From the NCBI RefSeq assembly GCF_030272615.1, contig NC_081412.1:143492247-143556246 (forward strand): a stretch of DNA of 64,000 bases. The letters are read 5' to 3'. The position numbers and the translations under genes are program-made. The notes under the pieces were generated by a model. The model was not told the origin of the DNA and did no database searches. It saw nothing but the letters and a program-made list of their open reading frames with translations. Source of the DNA: Cryptomeria japonica. Taxonomy: Eukaryota; Streptophyta; Pinopsida; Cupressales; Cupressaceae. Below are positions 1 to 13,011 of the stretch, in pieces (the stretch's first letter is position 1; each line of letters starts with the position of its first letter).

Positions 1-1030
1 AACCCAAGTCAGTTATCCCTTCCACACTGTGTGATTTGATCATACCGGAAGTCGGTTATGTCTGGCAAGCTTGAACAAAGTATTTGACATAAGTTTGGTA
101 TTTTGATTGGTATATCTTTTCAGGTTATTATTTTGTATTGTAGATTTCAAGGAAGGTAGATGGATGTTTGTATTGTCGTATTCCAGAATTATAGCCTTAA
201 GTGGTGATTGGTTTGTGTGTTAGAAGCCTCTGTGTATCATTTTCCATTTTGGCAATGCAAATTGGCAATTGTGTTGATTATCCTTATGCGGATTATGTGG
301 ATCAATTTTGGTGATGTGGTTTTTGATCTAGGTAATTTACTCAAGGGTTGTGGTAGCGTGTGGACAATTTTTTCGGTCCACATTGGAATTTGAGTTCAGA
401 TTGAGTTGACTATGTGGACACGTTTCAGTATATGTTGAGTTTACTTGAGCCGACATGCAGTTGAATTAATTTCTTGTTGCAAATATATAAGATTGATTGT
501 TATGATCATTTTGGATATCAGTGTTTATGAAAAATGTGTTGGTGATCAATTGTGCGTAGTTTCACATGCGCAAGTTGGAAATTTGTGCTATGAATTATTG
601 CAGAACAGTGGATCAGAGTAGTATAAGCCAAAGTATGAAATTTTTGTAAAATATGCTTAACCGGAACTATAATCAAGCATTTGTAGATGTTATTATTTAG
701 TTCATGTACTTCAATGACATGTAATTCATTTGTAGGTAGCAAGCCTCTATTTCTTGAGCAGTGTGCCTGAATGCATGTGCACTCTCATTGTAAAACTTTA
801 TATTTGAGTATACGCATTTGTGGCTCTCATCCCCACCATAGTTTTTTCCTTGATCGGGTTTTCCATGTATAAAATATTTGTGTTTGGTTGATTTGTTCTC
901 TTGCATATTTCTTTCGGTTTAATGTGTTAAGTGGTTGAATGAACATATTAATAAAGTTAAAGTTTGCAAAACATGGATTCAGCGCCCCCCCCCCCCCCCC
1001 CCTCTCTCTTAGTGTCCCTTGATTCAAACA
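1..1030 (+). mobile_element. L0: right part of a copia-type LTR (cut by window edge)
   Basis: The segment ends in AACA at 1030. It carries the same U5 landmarks in the same order as the better defined LTR at 57349-58236: a GTTTTTTCC...GGGTTTTCCA block near 840-866, an ATTAATAAAGTTAAA stretch near 948, a C tract followed by CTCTCT at 985-1008, and a CTTGATTCAAACA end. No primer-binding site follows, so this is either the 3' LTR of an element lying to the left or a solo LTR. The left boundary is outside the window, so no target duplication can be tested. Small frames inside it look like chance. Confidence 0.65.
985..1002. repeat. 18-bp homopolymer C tract
   Basis: An uninterrupted run of 18 C residues lies in the U5 C-tract motif of L0. 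The equivalent tracts in the other copia-type LTRs here are about 7-11 bases, so this one has expanded. The exact length may be affected by sequencing slippage. Confidence 0.8.
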
Positions 1031-1045
1031 TGCACCTCATTCAAT

Positions 1046-2650
1046 TTATTTATCAATTTTCCCATTATTTATAAAATTTTCTTTTCTTATTACTAGACAC
1101 TTGTCTTCATTGTCCACCTTCATATACCTTATCTTTTCATCCCTACTCTTGAGGAGGATGGACAGAGATTTATTCTTGGATGTCAACATCTCAAAATCAA
1201 AATTTGAAGAAGAGGGAGCATATTCTAATTCTCCTAGCCCTACTTGTTCCTGTTGTTGTTGGGGTTTTTTCTCTAACATCAATGCAGAGGTGATCCCTCT
1301 TTTCTATCTCCTTCTTCAATTTTTAATTTTCTTTGTATAATTTATTATAAATAGAAAACAAGGAGACATTTTTTATTTTGAGTACTTCATGCCTCCTTTC
1401 CTCCTCATCAGCGCCAATTTTAGCAAAATATGAGGTGTGAAATGCCAATGTGGCAACCTCAAGAGTTGTGGTATCTATAAGGGTTCTGACAATTGCATCA
1501 CCCATTTGTTTATCTACCTCCTATAAAAAAATGGGCTTCTCAATATTGGGGGCCTTCACCCATTGTGAAAATGCTTTGATGCTCAAGTTAAATCCTGGGC
1601 CATATTTGCCAAATTTTTGTGCATACAATGGGGTTTTTCCTGCCTCATCACCTGATCCAAAATAAAGATTTTTTGCATGTCCCATTCTGGGACCAACATC
1701 ATGTCATTGACCTTGATCATTTCTCTACCCTCCTAAGGGGTGCAATCTACATTATCCTAATCAAAATTTTCTAACTCCTCTTCTAACATATTCTTTAATT
1801 TTATCTGTAGCCAAAAATATTTGGACTTTGGAGTCTTGATGAAATTCTCATCAGACAAAAAATGTGTTGTAGCAAGAATTCTTTCATCTTTTTCATCCTC
1901 CTTGGGGATGAAGCTAGGGACAATTTTCCTATCTTCATCCATTGGTTCATCTGCAATATCAATGTCTTTAAAGTTTTCTTGAGGAGGAGAGGGTGGGGGG
2001 ACCCTTGATTCATCTTCATCATCAGTAATCTCAATAAAATTAGGTCCAAAACTGCCTTCCCTTTTTCAATTTTCCTTATTGTTTTTGAAGATTGATGACT
2101 CTCTTGTGGAGTATGCTAAGAGGGAACAATTTGGGAAGACTCCCCTATTAAAATTACCTTTCCTTTTGTATCCTCCAGGGTAGTCCTTGAAGGCACATAA
2201 ATAGGCATTTCCTCTTCAACCCTGTCGGATGGCTGCTCTACCTAGACCTATGTCACAATTGACTCAAAACTTCTCAATTTACATAACATACTTGCAAAGT
2301 GATTTTGTATGTTAGAGAAAAAACCTTGAAAATTAAGATCTCTCTCCCTTATTTCCTTTTCTATCCTTTTCAGTACATCTAATTTCTTCCTCCTTTGGAT
2401 GGCATCACTAGGGGAGCAATTCTTATCAGATCTTCATATTCATCATGCTTGTGGTAGGTATCTTTCACTCTCATTAAATATACATCCTAAGGTCATTTAT
2501 ATACCCCTTAGGATCATACTTCTAGGCCTTCACACTTTGGAGATGATAATTATCTCTCAAAAAATTTTGAACCCTCTCCAATGTCTCAATCCCTACAAAA
2601 AAAATCCTCATATATAGTGTATCTGGGGAGATGAGTTCCCTTCCTCTCTA
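1046..2650 (-). pseudogene. Decayed relative of the T1 LTR-encoded protein, C-terminal half
   Basis: Minus-strand translation gives broken frames that match, in order, the central and C-terminal part of the coding region inside the T1 LTRs. The stretch encoded near 1757-1860 reads THFLSDENFIKTP, comparable to DKFLEDDAFVRTP in T1 (about 32130-32170). The stretch near 1680-1720 reads VNDMMLVPEWDM, comparable to VNQARVLILPEWDI at about 32337-32375. An EEEMPIYVPS stretch near 2210 resembles EERPIYEPSQK near 31750. The N-terminal half continues on the other side of T1 at 34899-35820. This may be an older LTR of a related element or a related host-derived gene. Several stops and frame changes make it non-functional. 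Confidence 0.5.
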
Positions 2651-2655
2651 CCTTA
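2651..2655. repeat. Target-site duplication of T1, left copy (CCTTA)
   Basis: CCTTA directly precedes the TG start of the 5' LTR and recurs at 34894-34898 directly after the CA end of the 3' LTR. This fixes both outer ends of T1. Confidence 0.9.
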
Positions 2656-4987
2656 TGATAGTCCTAAAAATGGTAGTGCAAAATATTTTCATGCCTTGGT
2701 GAATTTTCTGAGCATTCAAAATTATTTTGTTCTCTGTTCTTTCCCTTGGAGTTTAGGGTTTTAGGGTTCTATGCATTTTGATTAAATTTTGTCAAAAACC
2801 CTAAGCTAGTTATAATTCGATGTTACTTTTCTCCACTTAAAACCAAGGGTCAGTTGTTGTTGGGGGGGCATTCTTTTTCCTAGGGATTAAGTTGTTTTTG
2901 GTCGGTCCCTTTATTTTTTTTCCTAAGTTTACATGCAGAATTATCCTAGGCGGATCTCATCTAAAATTTTTTTGCTAACACCTAAATTTTCCTAAGTCTA
3001 AAGTCTTATATATTTTGTCGGTGACCTTATGGTAAACCATGAGAAGATCCTATGATTCATGCAGCCCCACGATTGAAATTGAAAGGAAGATAAGGACCAT
3101 GGCATCATGAGATGATGCCATGTGCCCTCGATGGAGAAAGGTGAGCTAGTGGTTTGACTTTTCAAATCTCTAATGTTACTAGCTCCCAGTAGGTAAAATC
3201 TGAGCTACTAAAGGTGCATGTTTCTGCACGTGGTAAAATTGAATGATGATGTTTTAATCTTGATCCATGAAGTACTTGAAAGTTAAAGGCCATTGTTAAG
3301 TGATCATCGCAACCTGTAGGTAAAGTGCGAAAAGATCCGACAGCCCTCATAACCTTGTGAAGGAAGATGCAAGGGGGGTTAAGGACTGCGACATCATGAG
3401 ATGATGCCGCGTGTTGAAGGTGAGGCAAGAAAATTTGATGGTGGAGTCACTGACTGAGGAGAAGTAAGAGGTGAGTTAGCTATGTTGTGTCATGCTTAGG
3501 ATGGACCCGCTTGCCACATGTGATGGTCAATTTCATATTAACTAAAGATGATTGTGCGATGCACCATTATGAAAGATGATGGACAATTTAGTTTTAAACT
3601 TATTTCAAACGCAAGTTAGAGCCATTTTTTCACTCGCGCGAGTAGTAATGGTGGATGAGACTATGGCGTTTCATTCCAGACAATAATAAAAGTACTCTCA
3701 AAGCTATTTTCAATTCATAAAGTGATTCATAGTGATTCAGAAGATATCCCCGGAGCTGAAGAAGATTGAGATGGGTTCTTGCAGTGCAGAATTGCTATTC
3801 CCCTGGTATTTAGAAAGCAGTAAGATGGTAAAACACCCCTTCTTTGTTCCCTAAATAATTGACATGTGAATTATGTGAGTAATTGTAGAGAAAATCTCAC
3901 AAATTATTCTAGGGTTCAGAATTTGATAAGAATTCGCATATTTCTATGTTATTCTTGAAATTTTTGTGTCGAATCCTGGTTTCCTTTTCCTCTTGTGGTT
4001 AAGTGATAGAAACTCTAGTTGGGTAAGATGGCTCCCTTATGAAAACATTCAGGATAGACTGAATATTTGAAGAGAAATATTTTTGATGATTTTCTTGACC
4101 AATTAAAGCCCTCAACTAATGACAAGTACCAAGCACAGAAATTTGTTAATGGTAAAACCCTAGGAGTAGGGTTGACTGATAAAGTGTACCACTTGGTGGA
4201 TGCTAGGGTACAAATGACTGGGATAGATATATTTAAATTATGGTATGCACAGAGGAATTTACAATCCCCATTCTCAAGTGTCTGGCAATATGACTTTGGG
4301 TAAATTAGTGGTGTCGAATGTGTTCATGGATGTCGACCTGCTCAAGGATATTACAAATAGATTTCACCCTATTCTGAGGGTTATAAGGGAAAATGAAGGA
4401 GAGATTCTGCTGACAATTAGGAGAGAGGAATTCCAGGAGATCTTTGACTTGTATGAACCATCCGCTAACCTAGTACAAGTAGATTTAAATGAATTGAAGG
4501 CCGAGTATTATAGAATGAAAGGTTTCATTAGAACTTTCTTTCTTCCAATTCATTTGGCAAAAGCAGGACAAACAACTTACTACATTTGCTCTAGTTCATA
4601 GGAGCCTTTTCATAGTGGTGCTTTTGCTCCCTATTTTTAGGCTTATGTCAGGTTTTGGGTTTCAATCCAATTACAGTTATACCACCTGATTTCATGTATA
4701 GCTATGCAAATTCAACATCCAGATTATACAGTGATTTTTTACTTCGCCGCGTACCTTGAAGAGAAGATTCATGAGAGGTTGCAGGATGTTAAGAATAAAG
4801 TATCTGACACTCATTTCTATTGGTATTCCTTGCTCATGCACATATTCTTGTATCAGAATGCAGATTACTTTTAAGGCACTATGAACCTTGAAAGAACAAT
4901 TGACAATAATGAAATTTTAGTGCAGCTTTGCAGCATTGATATGTCTTGGGACAGACATGAGGCTCGCTTTATAAGGTTTGATAACAA

Positions 4988-4992
4988 CTTTT
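4988..4992. repeat. Target-site duplication of G1, left copy (CTTTT)
   Basis: CTTTT precedes the TG start of G1 and recurs at 12746-12750. Removing G1 plus one copy restores collinearity with the 3' LTR of T1 near 30910. Confidence 0.85.
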
Positions 4993-6573
4993 TGATGGAG
5001 AGAGGTTCTCAAAGAGAGACACACTTTTCTCAATAGGTAGTTAAATGATGTTTTAGTGGGATCCTATCACTCTTCACTTGTCATTGAACAAGTCAAACAC
5101 TCAAACTCTCTTGGAGTGCTCCCTATCAATTTGCGCTCAATAGTTGCTTCAAGCATGGTTGAGATTCACTAGGGTAAATCCAACCATTAAACTATCCAAA
5201 CCTCCAACATGTACTTGTAGGATTTTTAGGGGGTTTTTTATAGGTGTTTCCATTCCATTCAAGTGGTTGTTAAATTGGCTTTCCATCATTTTCCCATCAC
5301 TCCCTCTTTCTCCTATTTTCTAGGCCTAGTAGCCCTACAACCCCAATTACCCCTACCTTATTGTTTTTGGGAAATTACTCAAAAATAACTCAAAGAACCT
5401 TCCACCACATTTGGAGATCCAAGTTCCCTTTTGGACAAACTTTTGGATCCACTAGGGTAGGTAGTCTAGTCTATCTATATCGGTACAGATCCCAAAAATG
5501 GTAATTTTAGAGGGTTTAGGACTTAACAGTCTTCTCCAATGGGTTTTGTTGCACTCTCAACCCTTTCACACCTCCACCTCTTTTCTAAGACTCTACTTCA
5601 CATCACTCTTTCATGCCAAACACTTGGTACCTTCACAACTACTCATCCTTGCAAGCAAATACAACATTTTAAATCATTTTTGTAATTAGGCTATGACAGA
5701 GCTTGCCTAGGAAATGATAGAAAGTTTCTTCCCAACAACTTCTAGACCATTATAAAGCATATATAAATGGTACAAGGGTTCTATGGATTGAATCCCAAAG
5801 TTCATTGAGCAAAACTCGAGGGATTTCAAGTTGGAACCGTGACTAGGCTCGAACCCTTGCTCAAGCTGAGAGTAAAATAAATTTGTAAACACACTTAAAA
5901 ATTGCACTAAGGAAAGACTCAAACACTTCCTGAGAAAAAAATATATCATAGAAAAACTACTATGAAATAATAGAAATAAGATCAATCCATTTTGTACGGA
6001 CTGCTGCTCAAAAAGTGAGAAAATGCCAGGCGAAATTCTAGAAATTGTCTTCAAATTCAATTCGGACTTGCTCAAGGATTTCCCAGCCCATGTACAATCA
6101 TTCTCATAGAATTTTATATTCCATTTTGGTCATAACCAACTCTTCATTGGTTTCCTAACCACCAATTTACTTAAAAATGCAAAGTCGCTCAAAAACTTGC
6201 AAAAAGTTGTCAAGCAACAATGATAACTTTTGCTCAAATGTGCATTTTTACGTTTTATGCATTTCTACTCATACTAAACCTCCTAGGATGACTCCCTAAC
6301 ATCAAAATGACATGCCTAAATTCCTAATGAGGGTTTACAAGATGTTTTACATCATAATGCAAATTTATGCCATTTTAGACTTACAAGGGGTCACAGGCCA
6401 AATTTGAGAAAACAAACAACCTAGGTGACAATCATCCTTAAAATGAATATCAAACACACATGTGGACCTCTAAGTAGTCCATTATTAAAACACTAATCCA
6501 AAATATAGACTATCACACCAAAATTTTGAAAATGCATCAACAAGCTGGCTAAAAACTAGGTGCTCCTGCAACA
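4993..6573 (-). repeat. G1 3' LTR (left on + strand), 1,581 bp
   Basis: On the plus strand it runs from TGATGGAGAG to CTCCTGCAACA. It is nearly collinear with 11210-12745, with scattered substitutions. Small frames in either strand are unsupported. Confidence 0.9.
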
Positions 6574-6588
6574 TACTCCCCCGATGAG
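6574..6588 (-). promoter_or_regulatory. G1 polypurine tract
   Basis: The plus-strand bases TACTCCCCCGATGAG abut the LTR end. On the element strand this reads CTCATCGGGGGAGTA, immediately before TGTTGCAGG, the expected place for second-strand priming. Confidence 0.75.
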
Positions 6589-6595
6589 AAATAAT

Positions 6596-9500
6596 TCAAG
6601 TGACTCCTTTAGGCAACAAAGAAAGAATAATTCCAAGCTTAGAAAAGTCTGATTTAGGTACCCAAGTAGCCTCAGATGCTGGAAGTTGCTGCCATTTAAC
6701 CAAATGCTCCATATAAACGGTGTGCCTTGTCTTCTTGAGAACTCTAGAATCCAATACTTGCTCATCTTGTGGCATGGTTGCAGGTGGTAAGGGTAGGTCT
6801 GAAAGTGCTTGAGAGACCTCTAAGACTCTTCTACATTCCTTTAGAAGTGTGCCTTTAGTCTGCACCAATTCTGCAACATTGAATATAGGAGATAAAGCCA
6901 TGTCTCCGGGTAGGTCAAGTTTGTAGGAATTGTTTTCATACTTAGCCAAGACATTACAAGGTCCAATCCTCCTCATCTGAAGTTTACTAGGGACACCTTT
7001 CTGAAGCCTTTCTTTGTTCAAATCAACCATGACCAAGTCTCCAACAGCAAATTGTAGATCCTTTCTCTTTTCATCTACTTTATCTTTGATCCTTTGAGAG
7101 GTGTCTAGTAGGCCTATCCTCATGAATCTCTTGCATGGATTAAGACATTTCCATAGCATGTCCACTCTATTGTCCCATATTCCCAATATCTATGAGCTCC
7201 AAAACTCCTTTGGGATGAATTCCATACACTATCTCAAAAGGGCTCTTACCGGTTGATCTATTTACACTGTCATTATAGGCAAACTCAACTTGATGGATGA
7301 TCTAGTCCCAAGCTTGTGCATACTCCTTTGTCAAACACCTAAGAAGGTTTCCAAGTGTTCTATTAACCACCTTTGTTTGGCCATCCATTTGTGGATGGTA
7401 GGCTAAACTAAAAGACAAGTTAGTACCCAATCTTTGCCATCAAGTCTTCCAAAAATTACCAATAAATTTTGTATCTCTATCTGATACTATACTGATAGGT
7501 AAGCCATGAATCCTAATGACTTCCTTGAAAAAAAAATGAGCACTATGACTAGCATCATGAGTCACCTTACATGGAATAAAATAGGCCATTTTGCTAAATC
7601 TATCCACCACAACATAGATACTATCAAAACCTGATTTTGTATTCGGCAAACCAACAACAAAATCCATACTTACACACTCCCATGGACGGTTTGGGATAGG
7701 TAAAGGCTGATAAAGACCAGCATTAGAAGAAGTACCCTTGGCTCTTTGGAAAACCACACATTTCTCCACATATTTTTTGATATCCCTTTGCCTCTTAGGC
7801 CAATAGTAGAATCTTTGGACAAGTTCCAAAGTCTTATTCAATCCAAAATGTCCACTTAAGCAACCATTATGCTTCTCTTGCATCAATTTTCTCTAATGGA
7901 CCCTCTAGGTACACAAAGTTGTCCTCCTTTAAACAAAAGACCATCTTGTAAGGTAAAATCTGCATATTCACCATGAAAATGATTTCTAAATTCTTGACAA
8001 ACCTTGTAGATGGCAACAAGTCTTCATCATTTTCGTATAACCCCTTCAAATTATCCACTCCAATGCTCTTGAGCTGCACTTCTTGAACTATTAGCAACCT
8101 TCTACTTAATACATCAGCAACTCTATTACATTGACCTTTCTTATGTTTAATGGTGAAAGTATATGATTTCAAATACTCTACCCATTTGATATGCCTATAA
8201 TTCAACTTTTCTTGTGAATTGAGAAAACTAAAAGCTTGGTTATCAGTATAAACCACAAATTCTTTAGGCAAAAAATAATGCCTCCATTTCTAAAGTGATT
8301 GAACAAGTGCATATAATTACAAATCATAATAAGAATACATTTTATTGGCATCATTGGGCTTCTCACTATAAAATGCAACCGGTCTATTGTCTTGACTTAA
8401 GATTGCTCCAACTGCTATGTTGCTTGCATCACATTCAATGGTGAAGAGCTTGTCAAAGCTTGGAAGAACTAGTACCAATTGAGTAGCTACCTTTGTCTTT
8501 AAGAGATCAAATCCTCTTTGTGTTTATTTTTTCCATTGAAACTTAGTCTTCACTCCTTTCATTGTGTCAAGCATAGGTGCACATATCTCATTGAACCCTC
8601 TAATGAACTTCCTATTAAATTGGGCTAAGCCATGAAAACTCCTCACTTCACTTGATGTCTTAGGTGTAGGCCAACTAATCATGGCTTTTACCTTCAAAGT
8701 ATCCATCTTCAAATCATCACTTGAGATTATAACCCCAAGATATATCAACTCCTATTTCATGAACTCACATTTGTCCAAATTGATGGTTAGTTGCTCATCA
8801 CATAATTTCTTCAATGTAATCTCTATATGCTTAAGATGTTCATATTTAAACTTGCTAAAAATTAAGATGTCATCTAAATAAACAACAACAAATTTACCAA
8901 TATAATCCTTGAGACCTTCATTCATGAGTCTCATGAATGTGCTAGGGGCATTTGTGAGTCCAAATGGTATAACAAGCCATTCATAAAGTCCTTCTGTGGT
9001 CTTGAATGTTGTCTTCCATTCATTTCCCTCTTTGATTATAATTTGGTGATAACCACTCTTGAGGTCTATCTTGGTGAAGTGTTCAGCACCTCCTAAACAA
9101 TCCATCAAATCTTCAATTCTTGGAATGGGAAATCTATACCTAATTGTAATCCGGTTTATGGCTCTAGAATCAGTACAAAGTCTCCAAGTACCTCCATTCT
9201 TTGGGGCCAAAACAGTGGGAATTGCACATGGGCTGATGCTCTTCCTTATCAGACCATTATCCAAGAGTTCTTGTATTTGTTTAGCTACCTCTTTCTTCTG
9301 CTTCTTTGTCATTTTATAAGCTACCTTATTAGGAAATGAGGCTTCATGTATGAAGTCAATTTGGTGACTTATGGCACATTGAGGAGGCAAGGTTGCAGGT
9401 TTTCCATCACTGATAATGTCCTTAAACTGATTTAGAATATGCTGCTTTTCATTGGGAATGCATATTTTCTTCTCCTTGCTTTCTTCTTTTGGTTTTACTA

Positions 9501-11166
9501 AAAGTGAAAACCCAAGTCCTTCTCCTTCATTGGGAGTGTTAATGAACTCCTTCTCACTAGCCAGTAGCACATTGGGACCCTTTGATCTGCCCTCTTCTTG
9601 GTCTCCTATGGACTGAATTTTATAGGTGATTGTATCTTTTTGAAAAGTATAGGCCTTCTTTTTCCCATGGTGTATTGCTTTTCTGTCAAATTTCCAAGGC
9701 CTACCTAGGAGTAGGTGGCAAGCATCCATTGGTAAGATGTCACATTAGATTTTGTCCATGTAGCCTCCTATAGTGAACTCCCACCCAAGTTTGTTCATTC
9801 ACTAGAACATGTTGCCCCTTGTTGAGCCAAGTAACCCTATATGGATCACTATGTGGGATTCTTTGTAGATTGAGCTTACTTACTCCTTCTTCTGACACTA
9901 TGTTATTAATGGAACCTGAATCCACCATCACTCTACATACTTTACCCATAATATTGTATTTTATCCTAAACAAGGATCTTCTTTGGCTAGGTTCCTCCTT
10001 AACCAATTCTCTGATCAAGACTCTTCTCACCATGATATTCTCTCCAACCTCAGAATCTAAACTCACTTTTGACATCTTCATGTTTGTTTTATCTTCTTGA
10101 ATATAACTTACTCTCCTCTCACCTCCTTGGGATAAAGAAAACTTCTCAGGACATCTATAGTTTGGGTGTCCAAGTTGATGGCAATTGTAGCACTTCATTG
10201 TGGCAAAATAGGACCCTCTTCCTGATCCATTAAACCTTCCTCTACTAGAGTTACTAGATCCCCTTCCTCTATAGCTTCTCTTTCTATTGGAATCCCCACT
10301 CTTCTCTACCAACTTGGAATCCCCTTGGGATCTTTGGCCTACACTTCTTCCACCATAGCTACCTCTATGACCTTTGCCATCTCTTCCCCTACCTCTTCCT
10401 TTGTTGATTTGCTCTTGTTTCTTTTTACTCTTCTCTTCCACCTTGAGTGCCAACTGATAGCACTTATGAACAGTAGTAGGACACAACAAACTACCTTGAT
10501 GCTTTCATCTTCCACCACCTTAGGTCTCAAATACAACTTCCAAAATTACTCAGTGTAGCTGCTCACATCTAGTTCTCTTTGTCTCAAGTTTTGTCTCCTC
10601 TTGTGTAATTAAATTTCATAGTCTTTAGGGATATATGCTTCTTTCACCTTGGCTAGCATTCCTTTCCAAGTGACTATTGGGTTCTTACCCTCCTTTTTTC
10701 TCTCATCTTGGATGAACTTACACCAAGTCAAGGTTGCTCCTCTCAATATAGATTTAGCTACCTTCACCTTTTGTGCTTCACTAATCCCTTCACATTCAAA
10801 GCGATTCTCTAATCCTTCAATCCAATCCATGACTACTTCTGGTTCCATTTTTCTACAAAAACATGGCACTCCTTCTAGGGATTTTCCTCCTAAGGCTTTG
10901 ATGGTTCTAAGGAAAGGTTCTTCAGGTAGAATGGGATCTAGTTCAGGTGTGCTTTCCTCTTCTACTACTTCCTTACCCTTCCCTTCATTGATTTGGATTG
11001 TTACGTTCTAAGTCTTGTCTTCAACTACGTCTATTTTTCTCTCCAACTATTGCAGTCTTACCCTGAGGAGTCTATTCTCTTCCTCTTGATCTTCTACCTT
11101 CTTGGCTAACTCTGCGTTGGTCACCATCTTGAGGCTATTTTCTACTACTGACTCAGTCTCTAACAT
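6596..11166 (-). pseudogene. G1 gag-pol polyprotein (gag, PR, RT, RNase H, integrase, chromodomain)
   Basis: Reading on the minus strand from ATG at 11166: a short coiled N-terminus; gag core (10609-10869, with LRGATLTWCKFIQDE); a basic RGRGR region and CCHC knuckle CYNCHQLGHPNYRC (near 10150); protease motif VMVDSGSINN (near 9900); reverse transcriptase (8524-9450) with FTKIDLKSGYHQI and the catalytic VVYLDDILIFSK; RNase H (7867-8271, YTDNQAF and ADVLSRR); integrase zinc region and core (7440-7886, MDFVVGLP and IVSDRDTKF); chromodomain with YMEHLVKWQQLP (near 6680). Stops and shifts separate these blocks. The second zinc-binding cysteine is replaced (KCVVFQRAK), and the integrase catalytic glutamate is lysine (DGQTKVVNRT, near 7371). 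It is non-functional. Confidence 0.9.
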
Positions 11167-11192
11167 GAACTGGCTTCTTCCCAAATCTTGGC

Positions 11193-11207
11193 TCACTTTG
11201 ATACCAC
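11193..11207 (-). promoter_or_regulatory. G1 primer-binding site (tRNA-iMet type)
   Basis: On the element strand this reads TGGTATCAAAGTGAG, directly after the 5' LTR. It resembles the usual TGGTATCAGAGCC initiator-methionine tRNA complement with a few changes. Confidence 0.75.
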
Positions 11208-11209
11208 TT

Positions 11210-12745
11210 TGATGGGGAGATATTCTCAAAGAGAGTCACACTTTGCTCAATAGGTAGTTAAATGATGTTTTAGTGGTCTCCTATCACTCTTCACTTATCC
11301 TCAATATCAATTTGTGCTCAATAGTTGCTTCAAGCATGATTGAGATTCACTAGGGTAAATCCAACCATTAAACTATCCAAAACTCCAACATCTACTTGCA
11401 GGGGTTTTAGGGTGTCTTTTATAGGTGTTTAAATTCCATTCAAGTGGCTGTTCAATTGGCTTTCTATCATTTTCCCATCACTCCCTCTTTCTCCTATTTT
11501 CTAAACCTAGTAGCCCTATAGCCCCAATTAGCCCTACCTTACCGATTTTTGGGAAATTACTCAAACAAATTTCCAACACCTTTGGTGATCAAAGTACCTT
11601 TTTGGACAAACTTTTGGATCCACTAGGGTAGGTAGTCTGGTCTGTCTGTACTGGTACGGATCCCAAAAATGGCATTTTTAGAGGGTTTAGGACTTAGCAG
11701 TCTTCTCCAATGGGTTTTGTTGCACTCTCCACCCAGTCACACCTCCACCTCTTCGTTGAGACTCTTCCTCATATCACTATTTCATTCCAAATACTTGGAA
11801 CCTTCACAACTACTCATCCCTGCAAGCAAATACAACATTTTCAATCATTTTCCTAACCGAGCTATGACAGAGCTTACTTAGGAAATGATAGAAAGTTGCT
11901 TCCCAACAAGTTCCAAGCCATTAAAAATCATATATACACTATACAAGGGCTCCATGACTTGAATCCCAAGGTTCATTGAGAAAAACTCAAGGGATTTCAA
12001 GTTGGAACCATGTCTAGGCTCTTGAACCCTTGCTCAAGCCGAGAGTAAAATAAATTTATAAACACACTTAAAAATTGAACTAAGAAAAGATTCAAACACA
12101 TCCTAAGAAATACAATATCATAGATAAAACTACCATGAAAGAACTAAAATAAGATCAATCCATTTTGTACGGACCGCTTCTCAAAAAGCGAGAAAATGCC
12201 AAGCAAAATTCTAGAAATTGTCTTCAAATTCAATTCAAACTTGCTCAAGAATTTTCCAACCTGTGTATAATCATTCTCAAATAATTTATATGCCATTTTG
12301 GTCATAACCAACTCTTCATCATTTTCCTAACCACCGATTTACTCAAAAATGCAAAGTTGCTCAAAAAGTTACAAAAAGTTGTCAAGCAACAACGACAACT
12401 TTTGCTCAAATGTGCATTTTTACATTTTATGCATTTCTACTCATACTAAACCTCCTAGGATGACTCCCTAACATCAAAATTACATGCCTAAATTCCTAAT
12501 GAGGCCTTATAAGATGTTTTACATTATAATGCAAATTTATGCCATTTTAGGCTTACAAGGGCTCACAGGCCAAATTTGAGAAAATAAACAACCTAGGTGA
12601 CAATCATCCTTCAAATGACTATGAAACACACATGTGGACTTATAATTAGTCCATTATTCAAATGCTAATCCAAAATATATATTATCACACCAAAATTTTG
12701 AAAATGCATCAACAAACTGGCTAAAAGTTAGGTGCTCCTACACGA
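11210..12745 (-). repeat. G1 5' LTR (right on + strand), 1,536 bp
   Basis: It begins TGATGGGGAG and matches 4993-6573 along its length. The terminal bases are mutated (CTCCTACACGA where the other copy has CTCCTGCAACA). CTTTT at 12746-12750 follows it. Confidence 0.88.
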
Positions 12746-13006
12746 CTTTTCTTCTAGGTTAAGGCAAAGATTGATAGTGAACCCACCAAGGATTCCCATG
12801 GAGTTGCATGATTTTGTAACTCTTAAGGAGAGGTTTCAACTTCTAAATATTGAGCACAATTGGGGGGATTTTATCCCTTATCCTATTAGCACTGTTATTA
12901 GAATTTATGCTTTCTCTGATTAGCCACATGTACTACCGTTTAATGTTCCTTTGAAAATGGGTTTTGCTGAAGTAATGTAGCAGATAGGGTGCATCCATGA
13001 TAAGGA

Positions 13007-13011
13007 ATTAA
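13007..13011. repeat. Target-site duplication of N1, left copy (ATTAA)
   Basis: ATTAA recurs at 17075-17079. The T1 3' LTR has the uninterrupted site (GGAATTAAAGGG near 31165). Confidence 0.9.

Larger units (their letters stand above)
4993..12745 (-). mobile_element. G1: chromodomain Ty3 (chromovirus) LTR retrotransposon
   Basis: This is a 7.75-kb full-length element on the minus strand: LTRs at 4993-6573 and 11210-12745, PBS at 11193-11207, purine tract complement next to 6573, and a gag-pol frame between 6596 and 11166. The integrase C-terminus carries a chromodomain, so it belongs to the chromovirus branch. I cannot assign Tekay, Reina or another clade by eye. It sits in the U3 coding region of the T1 5' LTR and is younger than T1. 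The frame is broken in many places and the integrase has lost key residues. Confidence 0.9.

Noticed and set aside
985-1002. C tract as a sequencing artefact or structural element
   Set aside because: C tracts at the same U5 position in every copia-type LTR here show it is a genuine motif, although its exact length remains uncertain.
2750-2775. TTTAGGGTTTTAGGG, similar to the plant telomere repeat
   Set aside because: Only two imperfect units, present at the same place in both T1 LTRs (also near 28665), so it is part of the LTR and not a telomeric array.
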